Below, in pieces: positions 54,864-62,223 of a DNA stretch of 62,223 bases. The stretch's first letter is position 1; the number at the start of each line of letters is the position of its first letter. The stretch comes from Ignavibacteria bacterium (GTDB lineage: Bacteria; Bacteroidota; Ignavibacteria; Kapaibacteriales; UBA2268). Both the position numbers and the translations under genes were made by a program. The notes under the pieces are model-generated. The model ran no database searches, was not told the origin of the DNA, and saw only the letters and a program-made list of their open reading frames with translations. The stretch is from assembly GCA_031261605.1 (NCBI GenBank), contig JAISJI010000037.1, positions 1 to 62,223 of the forward strand, in the 5' to 3' direction.

Positions 54864-56714
54864 ATGGAAAATAGCCAAACACAACAATTCGAATTCAAAG
54901 CCGAGATGAAGCAACTGCTCCATCTCATTATCCATTCCCTATACACACATCCAGAAATATTTATACGAGAGTTGATTTCTAATGGTTCAGATGCACTGAA
55001 CAAACTCCGGTTTCATAAACTCACCGATAGCAATATATTATCGCCAGACCTACCGCTATCTATCCATATTCGTATAGATAAAGATGCCGCAACGTTCTCA
55101 TTAGAGGATAGCGGTATCGGTATGACAAAAGACGAATTGGTCGCTAATATTGGAACGATAGCAAGTTCCGGCACAGTATCATTTCTTGAGCAACTTAAGC
55201 AAACCCCTAACATGGACTTAGGGCAACTGATAGGACATTTTGGAGTTGGCTTCTACTCTGTATTTATGGTTACGGATGAGGTTATGATAGAGACACGGCA
55301 TTATGCTACGGATTCCCAAGGTTATAAATGGGTATCTCGTGGTGAGGATAGTTTTACAATAGAAGAAATTGAGAGAGAGCAACGCGGAACAACCATTTCC
55401 TTTAAGTTAAAGGATGAGTTTAAGCAATTTGCAGAGGAGTATGCGGTCCGGAATGCCATTAACAAATTCTCTAACTTCGTAGATTTTCCTATATACATCA
55501 ACGATGTTGAGGTCAATAGAGTATCAGCGATTTGGCATAAGAAAAAAGAAGATATTACGGATGAAGAACTAAATGAATTTTATAAGTTTATCTCCAACGA
55601 TTACCAAAATCCGCTTGAGCATCTAGTTCTGAATATAGAAGGAAATATTAATTTCAAGGCGATACTATTCATTCCGACAACCGCACCAACTGCACTCTTC
55701 CGCGATGTATCGGAGAAGTCGTTGCAGTTGTATGTTAATAGAGTATTCATACAAGATGATGCCAAGGAACTATTACCTGACTACTTGCGTTTTGTAAAAG
55801 GTGTTGTAGATTGTGAAGATTTGCCACTAAATGTCTCGCGTGAATTTACGCAAAATTCTCCATTGATGCAAAAAATTAAGTCAATATTAGTTAGCAAAAT
55901 ATTGCAATGGCTTGAAGATATTGCAACAAAAAGTAATGAATTGTATCTGCAAATTTATAAAAACTTCTCCTCTCTATTGAAAACAGGTATTAATAGTGAC
56001 TATGCCAATACAAGTAAAGTGACAGAACTACTTCGCTTCGAAACCTCAAAGACAAACGCAAATGAATGTGTATCATTGAAGGAATATTCTTTGCGTATGA
56101 AGGGCGACCAAAAGGATATTTATTATATCTTTGGGGCTGCCAGAGAGTTATTGTCAAATAATCCGAATTTAGAATATTTCAAAAAGAATGAAATAGAGGT
56201 GCTGTTTCTTACGGACCCGGTAGATGTATTTTGCATTCCATACATACACGAGTATGATGGCAAGCATATTGTTTCTATTGATAAAGCAGATATTCAGATT
56301 GACGAAAAAAATGCCGATAATACAATAAATTCAGACAGCAATAATACATCTATCATTTCTATATTCAAAGATATATTGGGCGATAAGGTGGAGGATGTAA
56401 TTATATCTAAGCGATTGGTTACGTCGCCGGTTACGTTGGTTGTTGGTAAGAGCGGAATGGACCCGCAAATGGAAAAAGTAATGACTCTGTTAAATAAGGA
56501 CTTTCAAGCATCCAAACGCATTTTAGAGATAAATCCTACCCACCCATTGCTCCAGAATTTAGAACGCATTGCAAAAGAAAATCCAAAGGATGAGCGGCTG
56601 AGTAATGCAGTATACCAACTATTTGAGTCGGCAATGCTTATAGAAGGACAAATAAAAGACCCAAATGAATTCGTTCAACGTATGGTCTTTTTTATGACAG
56701 ATGCCACAAAATAA
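54864..56714 (+). CDS. htpG: Molecular chaperone HtpG (Hsp90)
   Basis: ATP-dependent chaperone of 616 residues. GHKL ATPase motifs: ELISNGSDALNKLRF, LEDSGIGMTKDELVANIGT and QLIGHFGVGFYSVFMV. The middle domain holds FRDVSEKSLQLYVNRVFIQD and LPDYLRFVKGVVDCEDLPLN (catalytic-loop Arg region VSREFTQNSPLM). The C-terminal dimerisation domain lacks the eukaryotic MEEVD tail. Length matches bacterial HtpG. queA follows 23 bp later and may be co-transcribed. Confidence 0.97.
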   Translation: MENSQTQQFEFKAEMKQLLHLIIHSLYTHPEIFIRELISNGSDALNKLRFHKLTDSNILSPDLPLSIHIRIDKDAATFSLEDSGIGMTKDELVANIGTIASSGTVSFLEQLKQTPNMDLGQLIGHFGVGFYSVFMVTDEVMIETRHYATDSQGYKWVSRGEDSFTIEEIEREQRGTTISFKLKDEFKQFAEEYAVRNAINKFSNFVDFPIYINDVEVNRVSAIWHKKKEDITDEELNEFYKFISNDYQNPLEHLVLNIEGNINFKAILFIPTTAPTALFRDVSEKSLQLYVNRVFIQDDAKELLPDYLRFVKGVVDCEDLPLNVSREFTQNSPLMQKIKSILVSKILQWLEDIATKSNELYLQIYKNFSSLLKTGINSDYANTSKVTELLRFETSKTNANECVSLKEYSLRMKGDQKDIYYIFGAARELLSNNPNLEYFKKNEIEVLFLTDPVDVFCIPYIHEYDGKHIVSIDKADIQIDEKNADNTINSDSNNTSIISIFKDILGDKVEDVIISKRLVTSPVTLVVGKSGMDPQMEKVMTLLNKDFQASKRILEINPTHPLLQNLERIAKENPKDERLSNAVYQLFESAMLIEGQIKDPNEFVQRMVFFMTDATK

Positions 56715-56737
56715 TACTATTCAATTAATAAATAAAT

Positions 56738-57781
56738 ATGCGATTATCCGATTTTAAATATAAACTACCAAAGAATTTGATAGCAAAATTTCCAGTAGAC
56801 CCACGAAACCAATCACGTATGATGGTCGTGAACCGCGAAACTGGCGATGTGCAAGACAAACGCTTCACCGACATAATGTCTACCATACAGAAGGGCGATT
56901 GTTTAGTTATAAACGAGACAAAAGTATTTCCTGCTCGCATCTTCGGAGTGAAAGAGAAGACCAATGCCAAGATTGAGGTGTTGCTTCTTCGCGAACTTAA
57001 AGCCGAAGAGCATCTTTGGGATGTATTAGTAGAGCCAGCAAGAAAGGTTCGTATTGGCAACAAAGTGTTCTTTGATGGGCACAGATTCTTCTGCGAAGTT
57101 ATTGATAATACTACTTCACGCGGGCGAACTGTTCGCTTTACTTATGAGGGCAATATCTATCGCTTAATTGATAGAATAGGACAAATGCCTTTGCCTGATT
57201 ACATAGACAGAGAGCCGGAGGACTTTGATAAACGCTCGTATCAGACGGAGTTTGCTAATGAGGAACTAATTTCATCCATTGCTCCTCCTACCGCTGGACT
57301 TCATTTCACAGCCGATATGATTACGGACTTAGAGAAAAAAGGCGTCCGAATTGCACGTATAAATGTTAATATAGGGCAAGGTATTTTTAGCACAATAGAA
57401 GTGGAGGATTTATCTAAGCACTCTATGTTCCACGAGTATTTTGAAATATCAATTCCATCGGCAGAATTAATAAATAAGTCGCTCAATACAAAGCACAATG
57501 TATATGCTGTTGGTGCAAGTGTTGCAAGAGCATTGGAATCATCGGTGCTAACGACAGGACAAATAAAGCCAAACAAAGGATGGGCAGATAAATTTATATT
57601 TCCACCTTATGAGTTTAAGATTTGCACACGTCTTATTACTAATTTTCATCCATCTGGCTCGCCATCGCTTCTACTTGCATCTGCATTTGGCGGGAAGGAG
57701 ACGATATTGAAAGCGTATAAGAAAGCAATTAAAGACGAATACAGATTCCATTGTTACGGCGATGCAATGCTCATTATATAG
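56738..57781 (+). CDS. queA: S-adenosylmethionine:tRNA ribosyltransferase-isomerase
   Basis: Makes epoxyqueuosine in tRNA wobble positions by transferring the ribosyl moiety of SAM. 347 residues with LPKNLIAKFPVDPRNQSRM, DCLVINETKVFPARIFG, LPDYIDREPEDFDKRSYQTE (read as LPDYIDREPEDFDKR), the SIAPPTAGLHFT signature and NFHPSGSPSLLLASAFGG. Full length. It ends at a bidirectional terminator shared with the convergent cysteine synthase gene. Confidence 0.97.
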   Translation: MRLSDFKYKLPKNLIAKFPVDPRNQSRMMVVNRETGDVQDKRFTDIMSTIQKGDCLVINETKVFPARIFGVKEKTNAKIEVLLLRELKAEEHLWDVLVEPARKVRIGNKVFFDGHRFFCEVIDNTTSRGRTVRFTYEGNIYRLIDRIGQMPLPDYIDREPEDFDKRSYQTEFANEELISSIAPPTAGLHFTADMITDLEKKGVRIARINVNIGQGIFSTIEVEDLSKHSMFHEYFEISIPSAELINKSLNTKHNVYAVGASVARALESSVLTTGQIKPNKGWADKFIFPPYEFKICTRLITNFHPSGSPSLLLASAFGGKETILKAYKKAIKDEYRFHCYGDAMLII

Positions 57782-57795
57782 TTGCGAAACAAAAT

Positions 57796-57836
57796 AAAAA
57801 AGCCGACTGAAGTATATACTGCAATCGGCTTTTTTT
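57796..57836. terminator. Bidirectional terminator between queA and the cysteine synthase gene
   Basis: AAAAAAGCCGA (57796-57806) pairs with TCGGCTTTTTT (57825-57835) around an 18-nt loop. The T run serves the plus strand and the A run, read as T, serves the minus strand. It lies midway between the two convergent stops. Confidence 0.92.
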
Positions 57837-57854
57837 GTTTTTACGAATATTGAA

Positions 57855-58862
57855 TCATTTCACAGAGACGGATTCAAAGCCAAGAAGTTCAACATCGGGA
57901 GTAAAATAATTCTCTTTTACTGGTTCTTTTTTAGTTAGGTCGGTTGTGAGATATTTTTTGTTGTCATCAGCAAATACAGTAGCAACAACGGATTTCATTC
58001 CATATTTTTGCTGCAACTTAATAGCACCAATCATATTACCACCGGAAGAGATACCAACTGCTAATCCTAATTGTGAAGCAAGTTTTTGTGCCATCAAAAT
58101 AGAATCGCCATCGCTCGCCATAACCACCTCATCATACTTATCGGCAGTTAAAATTGCTGGAATAAATTCATCTGATATGCCTTGTATTCTGTGCTTTCCA
58201 ACTCTATGTCCGGTGCTGATAGTAGGGCTTTCCTCTGGCTCAAGTGGATGAATCTTTGCATCTGGATATTTAGCACGAACAGCACGTCCAACCCCAATAA
58301 CTGTTCCACCTGTTCCAACACCTGCCACAAAAGCATCTGGCTTAAGCCCAAGTTTGTTAAGTTGGATAAGCAACTCTACGCCTGTGCCTTCCTGATGTGC
58401 CTTGATGTTGTCGTGATTGGAGAATTGGCAAGGGAGGAAGACATTGCTATCCTTTGCAGCCATATCTTCGGACAACTTAATGCTTCCGATAAATCCGCCT
58501 TGCTCTTTTGAGATTTCAATGATTTCTGCTCCGAAACTTTTCACCATCATTTTGCGTTCTTGGCTCATCCAGTCCGGCATAATTATGATTACTTTGTGTC
58601 CGAGCATTCTACCTAATGAAGAGAATGCGATACCTGTATTTCCGCTTGTGGCTTCTACAATAACGGATTCCGGCTTGTTTTTTCCATTTTTAGATGCCTC
58701 TTTAAGAATGAAAAGCGCCATCCTATCCTTGATACTACCTGTGTAATTGTAGTATTCTAATTTGGAGTATATGGTGCTTTCTATGCCTTTGTAGCGGTAG
58801 TGGATGCAAACCATCGGTGTATTGCCGACTAATGAACTAAGTTCTTCTAATTTTGTGCTCAT
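57855..58862 (-). CDS. Cysteine synthase family PLP enzyme
   Basis: O-acetylserine sulfhydrylase-like enzyme (about 335 residues). PLP Lys in YNYTGSIKDRMALFIL, substrate loop VEATSGNTGIAFS, phosphate loop AGVGTGGTVIGVG, and the ending SSGGNMIGAIKL. LEPEESPTISTGHRVGKHRIQG (read as LEPEESPTISTG) fits CysK/CysM and related beta-synthases; which of these it is cannot be decided. The ORF extends to 58979, but MSTKLEELSSLVGNTPM at 58862 is the homologous start. No serine acetyltransferase gene nearby. Confidence 0.9.
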   Translation of the reverse strand: MSTKLEELSSLVGNTPMVCIHYRYKGIESTIYSKLEYYNYTGSIKDRMALFILKEASKNGKNKPESVIVEATSGNTGIAFSSLGRMLGHKVIIIMPDWMSQERKMMVKSFGAEIIEISKEQGGFIGSIKLSEDMAAKDSNVFLPCQFSNHDNIKAHQEGTGVELLIQLNKLGLKPDAFVAGVGTGGTVIGVGRAVRAKYPDAKIHPLEPEESPTISTGHRVGKHRIQGISDEFIPAILTADKYDEVVMASDGDSILMAQKLASQLGLAVGISSGGNMIGAIKLQQKYGMKSVVATVFADDNKKYLTTDLTKKEPVKENYFTPDVELLGFESVSVK

Positions 58863-59005
58863 TGTTTTTTTTGTTAATGACCTATTTATTTGTAAATTGT
58901 TAATATATGAATTGCCGAATATAGTTTTTTTTTCGCAAATAATTATTATAGTAAGCAAAATATATAAATATTTATCCACATTACTAAAGAACTTAATGAA
59001 ATTAT

Positions 59006-59036
59006 TTTGTATAGTGATATAAAATTGTTATATTTT
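59006..59036 (+). promoter_or_regulatory. Promoter of the OPT transporter gene
   Basis: TTTG (59006-59009), 19-bp spacer, TATATTTT (59029-59036), one base off TAnnTTTG. Predicted start near 59043, about 44 nt before the ATG. Confidence 0.6.
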
Positions 59037-59086
59037 CGTTATTCTATTGAGAAGTATTTTATTATTTATATTTAATTTGAGGTTAT

Positions 59087-61150
59087 ATGTCAGAAGACAA
59101 AAAATTTGTTCCATTCGTTCCAAGCGATTCTAACTTGCCGGAGCTAACTGCTCGGGCATTGATACTTGGATTAGTAATGGCTATCGTTCTTGGTGCTGCC
59201 AATGCCTATCTGGGCTTAAAAGCAGGTATGACCATAGCTGCAACGTATCCCGCTGCGGTTATAGGAATGGCTCTGCTAAAGGTGATGAAGGGCTCAGTGC
59301 TTGAGGAGAATATAGCGCGAACGGTCGGTTCTATTGGTGAATCTGTTGCTGCTGGTGCTATATTCACATTACCGGCATTCTATGTCGCTGGTATTTGGAA
59401 ACCATTTTTCACAAGCGAGCATTATCTTACGGCTTCACTTATACTTGTGCTTGGTGGTATATTGGGCATAATGTTCGTTGCTCTATTGCGGCGAGTGATG
59501 GTGGATGATAAAGATTTACCATTTCCGGAATCTGTTGCTGCATCTGAAATTCATAAGACAGGACGCAATGGAAAGGGTGGCTCTAAATTCTTATTCGGTG
59601 CAATGGGATTTGGTGCATTAGTTAAAGCATTGGCTGAGTTCAAATTCTTTCCAGCAAATTGGGAGAAGTTTGTAACTTGGACAAAGCAGACCATCACCGG
59701 CACAACCTTTACCGGACAAGGCGGAATACTATTGAGTTCGCCGGGAATTAGTCCTGCTTATATGGGAGTTGGATATATCATTGGTCCAAAACTCGGTGCA
59801 CTAAACTTCTCTGGTGGATTGCTCGCTTGGGGATTGCTCACACCAATCATTTATTACTTCATCTATCCATATTTGGATTTCGCAAGTTGGGCAAATATAC
59901 TAGTCGCAACGAAAGGACTATCACTTGCTGAAGCAACTTCCAGAGTAGATAGTCCGATATTCCAAATGAATGAAATATGGAAATATGTTGTTCGTCCAAT
60001 TGCAATTGGCGGTATGTTAGTCGGAGCAGTATTTACATTATTCAAAATGCGTAAATCGCTCATCGCTGGCGTTAAACGCTCTGTTTCAGATGTTGGTAAA
60101 GCAGCAGCAAATAAGAATGTGCAGACGGATAGAGTTGATAAGGACTTACCATTCAATTGGATATTAGTTGGCATCATCGGCGTTACAGTTATAACATTTT
60201 TCTTTACACACTTAATAGTTGGACTCACCATTGGAATAGCAGCAATTACTGCGTTAATTGTGCTTATCCTTGCATTCTTCTTTGCGGCTGTGTCTGGCTA
60301 CTTAGTTGGAATAATGGGCTCAAGCAACAATCCAATAAGTGGTGTAACCCTTACAGCGCTTGTCATTACCGCACTTTTGCTTGTGCTACTTGGTGCAAAT
60401 GCAGAGAACGGTGGAGTGACCGCTGTTTTAGTTGTTGCAGCCATTGTTTGTGTTGCTGCAGCTGTTGCTGGCGAGATGTTCCAAGACCTAAAGGCAGGAC
60501 ATATACTCGGTGGCACTCCTTGGAAAATGCAGGTTGGCGATATTGTAGGAGTTGTTCTTGCTGGAGCAGTAATGTTCTTTGTTCTAACATTTTTGAATGA
60601 TGGCGACATCGCAAAAGGTATAAAAGAAGGATACGAAGGTGGCTTTGGTAGCAAAGCACTTGCTGCACCACAAGCATCATTGATGGCAATTCTCTCGCAA
60701 GGTATAGTTGGCGGACAAATGGCTTGGCCCCTTATTATCGTTGGTATGATTATGGGTATTTCTCTGATTTGTATGCAAGTGAAAGCGCCGATGCTTGTTG
60801 CTGTTGGTATGTATTTACCATTGGAAACAACATTTGCGATATTCTTAGGTGGTATCATCCGCTATATGACTGACTCATACTCAAATGCGAAGAAGTATAA
60901 TGATTGGCAGAAGGCGCGTGTTGAAAATGTCGGTGTGCTACTTGCATCGGGCTTAATTGCTGGTGAGGCGCTGATGGGACTTGTATTTGCTGGCTTTGCA
61001 GTGGGCAATATGTTTGCACCAGAAGTGATTCCAAATTCATCATTTGCAGTTTCAATTTTCGTGCTTATAGTTATAGCAGCAATACTAATAAAGATACCAA
61101 ACAATAACGCAGGTTCGCCAGATGAGCCCGCTGCTCCAAGTGGAATGTAG
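59087..61150 (+). CDS. OPT-family oligopeptide transporter
   Basis: A 687-residue integral membrane protein with about 15 membrane helices. It starts with ELTARALILGLVMAIVLGAANAYLGLKAGMT (read as ELTARALILGLVMA and AANAYLGLKAGMT), the hallmark of prokaryotic OPT proteins, followed by PAAVIGMALLKVM and SVGEIGESVAAG-like sequence (here GSIGESVAAGAIFTLPAFY). VSGYLVGIMGSSNNPISGVT is another family motif. Members take up oligopeptides or metal-peptide chelates using ion gradients. It has its own promoter and a strong terminator; the substrate is unknown. Confidence 0.93.
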   Translation: MSEDKKFVPFVPSDSNLPELTARALILGLVMAIVLGAANAYLGLKAGMTIAATYPAAVIGMALLKVMKGSVLEENIARTVGSIGESVAAGAIFTLPAFYVAGIWKPFFTSEHYLTASLILVLGGILGIMFVALLRRVMVDDKDLPFPESVAASEIHKTGRNGKGGSKFLFGAMGFGALVKALAEFKFFPANWEKFVTWTKQTITGTTFTGQGGILLSSPGISPAYMGVGYIIGPKLGALNFSGGLLAWGLLTPIIYYFIYPYLDFASWANILVATKGLSLAEATSRVDSPIFQMNEIWKYVVRPIAIGGMLVGAVFTLFKMRKSLIAGVKRSVSDVGKAAANKNVQTDRVDKDLPFNWILVGIIGVTVITFFFTHLIVGLTIGIAAITALIVLILAFFFAAVSGYLVGIMGSSNNPISGVTLTALVITALLLVLLGANAENGGVTAVLVVAAIVCVAAAVAGEMFQDLKAGHILGGTPWKMQVGDIVGVVLAGAVMFFVLTFLNDGDIAKGIKEGYEGGFGSKALAAPQASLMAILSQGIVGGQMAWPLIIVGMIMGISLICMQVKAPMLVAVGMYLPLETTFAIFLGGIIRYMTDSYSNAKKYNDWQKARVENVGVLLASGLIAGEALMGLVFAGFAVGNMFAPEVIPNSSFAVSIFVLIVIAAILIKIPNNNAGSPDEPAAPSGM

Positions 61151-61172
61151 TTGTAGGTATTATATAAAAATC

Positions 61173-61208
61173 AAAGGCAGTTGTCGTATGGCTTCTGCCT
61201 TTTTTTTT
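61173..61208 (+). terminator. Terminator of the OPT transporter gene
   Basis: AAAGGCAG (61173-61180) pairs with CTGCCTTT (61195-61202) around a 14-nt loop, followed by a T run to 61208, 22 bp past the OPT stop. Confidence 0.92.
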
Positions 61209-61234
61209 ATTTATTTAAGAAAAATTTGTAAATA

Positions 61235-61266
61235 TTTGGATAGTTCATAAAATAATGTTATTTTTG
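61235..61266 (+). promoter_or_regulatory. Promoter of the structured RNA unit
   Basis: TTTG (61235-61238), 20-bp spacer, TATTTTTG (61259-61266): a perfect consensus match. Predicted start at about 61271-61273, which is exactly where the 16-bp closing stem of the RNA begins. Confidence 0.8.
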
Positions 61267-61270
61267 TAAT

Positions 61271-61451
61271 GCACAAATCAATAGACGGGTGGGCAATTTC
61301 ACTCCCTATTCATATAATATAAAAATATACACAATTATCATAAGCCGAACTTTTGGCTCGTGGTTTCATCTCGTTTTTTTCATTTCTAAAGTGATAATTG
61401 TGATATGTCTGTTGATTTGTGCAAAAATTAAACAGTCCACGGGCTGTTTTT
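61271..61451 (+). ncRNA. Structured noncoding RNA, about 180 nt (6S-like or novel; alternatively a leader)
   Basis: No gene is seen in this part of the 349-bp gap. Bases 61271-61286 (GCACAAATCAATAGAC) pair with 61407-61422 (GTCTGTTGATTTGTGC) over 16 contiguous bp with one G-U. Inside, 61325-61328 pair with 61403-61406, and 61330-61340 (CACAATTATCA) with 61392-61402 (TGATAATTGTG) over 11 bp, so nearly the whole 3' strand from 61392 to 61422 is paired. The 5' side carries a 38-nt insertion (61287-61324), and the apical loop holds a small hairpin AGCC/GGCT (61343-61358). The unit has its own promoter and ends at a terminator (61431-61451). Size and rod shape recall 6S RNA, but the strongly one-sided bulge does not match the usual symmetric bubble. 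Confidence 0.65.
61431..61451 (+). terminator. Terminator of the structured RNA unit
   Basis: AACAGTC (61431-61437) pairs with GGCTGTT (61442-61448), including one G-U, around the loop CACG, followed by TTT (TTTTT counting the stem end). It separates the RNA from the lipoprotein gene starting 48 bp further on. Confidence 0.75.
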
Positions 61452-61499
61452 AAAGAATGCTAATCATATTCAATCTATAAACAATCTATCGAGGTTAAA

Positions 61500-62223
61500 A
61501 TGAATCATTTTAATTCAAAAGTTGGCTACTTCTTTTTAATAGTAGCAATGTTAATTACTTTCTCCGCTTGCAAAGACGATAGCGTGTCTGTCGGTGGCGG
61601 TGATGGTATATTCAGCACAAGTTTGAAGACGGCTTTCGTAGGTGCAAAGCCAAGCGATGAGTTTATAACTCACTTCGAACAAATATTTACCCAAAAGCAA
61701 TCCGCAATAGACAACAACACCAAAGTTGTTGTTATTTACAATCGCTTATCTATGCTTAGCGTTTCAGATAAAGAAGCAATTAAGCGTGTCTATGATGCAG
61801 ATGGTGCTATCGTATGTGTTAATCCACATATGAGGGACTTATCCGAGTTTCGGGATTACCTTGGGCATGAAATGGGAGGAGTTGTAGTCGGACACGACAA
61901 CCAATTCTGCGAATTTTATGCCTTCAACAGATGGGGTAATTGTTATACTCAGGCATATTTTATTCCGGAAGAGGGAGTTGCTTATACTACTACCGAAGAA
62001 AGTGAGGATGCATCTAATCCGGAATACAACAAAGGCGGAACAGGTGATTTCACACTTAAAAATATTACTTGGGAAGCAGCGGAATACAAATCGGCAATGA
62101 AACCATTTGGCGAATGGCTAACCGAATGTGTAGTAACAAACAGAACATCAAAACAAAAAATGAGAAATCAATTGACTGATGGTGAGTTATCTTTGGGTGA
62201 TTTGAATACGAATATTTCACATA
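61500..62223 (+). CDS. Lipoprotein of unknown function (C-terminus off the window)
   Basis: Open from the ATG at 61500 to the right edge (241 codons, no stop). The signal peptide ends in lipobox TFSAC, giving an acylated Cys24. The mature sequence (CKDDSVSVGGGDG, then TSLKTAFVGAKPSDEF) is not recognised; it contains KVVVIYNRLSMLS and HEMGGVVVGHDNQFCEFYAF. A GAGG lies 5 nt before the ATG. It follows the structured RNA, whose terminator stands between the two, so the RNA might also act as its leader. Confidence 0.75.
   Translation, partial: MNHFNSKVGYFFLIVAMLITFSACKDDSVSVGGGDGIFSTSLKTAFVGAKPSDEFITHFEQIFTQKQSAIDNNTKVVVIYNRLSMLSVSDKEAIKRVYDADGAIVCVNPHMRDLSEFRDYLGHEMGGVVVGHDNQFCEFYAFNRWGNCYTQAYFIPEEGVAYTTTEESEDASNPEYNKGGTGDFTLKNITWEAAEYKSAMKPFGEWLTECVVTNRTSKQKMRNQLTDGELSLGDLNTNISH

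Noticed and set aside
60298..60858. 186-codon minus-strand ORF
   Set aside because: Antisense to the OPT transporter; Pro/Ala/Thr-rich shadow of its membrane helices.
1..62223. CRISPR arrays, insertion sequences, prophage or integrative elements
   Set aside because: No spaced direct repeats, transposase, integrase or phage genes were recognised anywhere in the window.

Overview
The window reads as a chromosome segment of an AT-rich, anaerobic or microaerophilic Gram-negative bacterium of the Bacteroidota/Chlorobiota (FCB) superphylum. Several independent signs agree. Secreted proteins carry type IX secretion (T9SS) C-terminal domains (a subtilase, a 548-residue protein and a decayed third gene). 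There is a GWxTD-like protein. Promoter -7 boxes follow TAnnTTTG, several with a TTTG/TTG box 19-20 bp upstream. Shine-Dalgarno sites are sparse, and predicted signal peptidase I cleavage usually leaves an N-terminal glutamine. I cannot place it below this level; deep-branching relatives such as Ignavibacteria or Kapabacteria are possible. Pyruvate:ferredoxin oxidoreductase, a 2-oxoacid:ferredoxin oxidoreductase gamma subunit, NuoF, a small 2x[4Fe-4S] ferredoxin and a flavodiiron protein point to ferredoxin-based anaerobic metabolism with oxygen/NO detoxification.

Layout. 1-9.6 kb: a cut-off BspA-type leucine-rich-repeat secreted protein, nth, nifJ divergent from a flavodiiron gene, a GWxTD-type protein and a RodZ-like protein. 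9.6-18 kb: pheT, a T9SS subtilase, pgsA with a MacB-like permease, an orphan KorC-type gamma subunit and a DUF58 protein. 18-25.5 kb: ferredoxin, a vWA-OmpA-SPOR-like lipoprotein, folB-folK, a TylF-like methyltransferase, nuoF, an HD phosphohydrolase and a secreted unknown. 25.6-31 kb: a sugar-nucleotide epimerase, then a tetR-tolC-adaptor operon that ends in a degenerate aspartokinase and has no inner-membrane pump. 31-35 kb: two small unknowns, an orphan solute-binding lipoprotein, pssA and a plant-type glutaminyl cyclase. 35-41.4 kb: ftsQ-ftsA-ftsZ with a hairpin at the predicted mRNA 5' end, clpP, gcvT, rpmI and rplT. 41.4-48.7 kb: a T9SS pseudogene, rsmI, a DEDD exonuclease, a T9SS protein, purE, Wzz and an O-antigen-ligase-type protein. 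48.6-53.4 kb: threonylcarbamoyl-AMP synthase, sufS, a GT9 glycosyltransferase and typA. 53.4-62.2 kb: a Gfo/Idh oxidoreductase, htpG, queA, a cysteine synthase, an OPT transporter, a self-contained structured RNA unit and a cut-off lipoprotein.

The genes are mostly housekeeping, in short operons, and many multi-subunit systems are represented by one member only (nuoF, korC, permease, solute-binding protein, adaptor/TolC). No CRISPR array, insertion sequence, prophage, rRNA or intact tRNA was seen. The most unusual signals are: a free-standing noncoding RNA unit near 61.27-61.45 kb, with its own canonical promoter, a 16-bp closing stem and a terminator; a near-perfect 31-bp inverted repeat inside the tetR promoter; a hairpin at the predicted 5' end of the ftsQAZ mRNA; and a plant-type glutaminyl cyclase alongside a set of secreted proteins whose mature N-terminus is predicted to be Gln.
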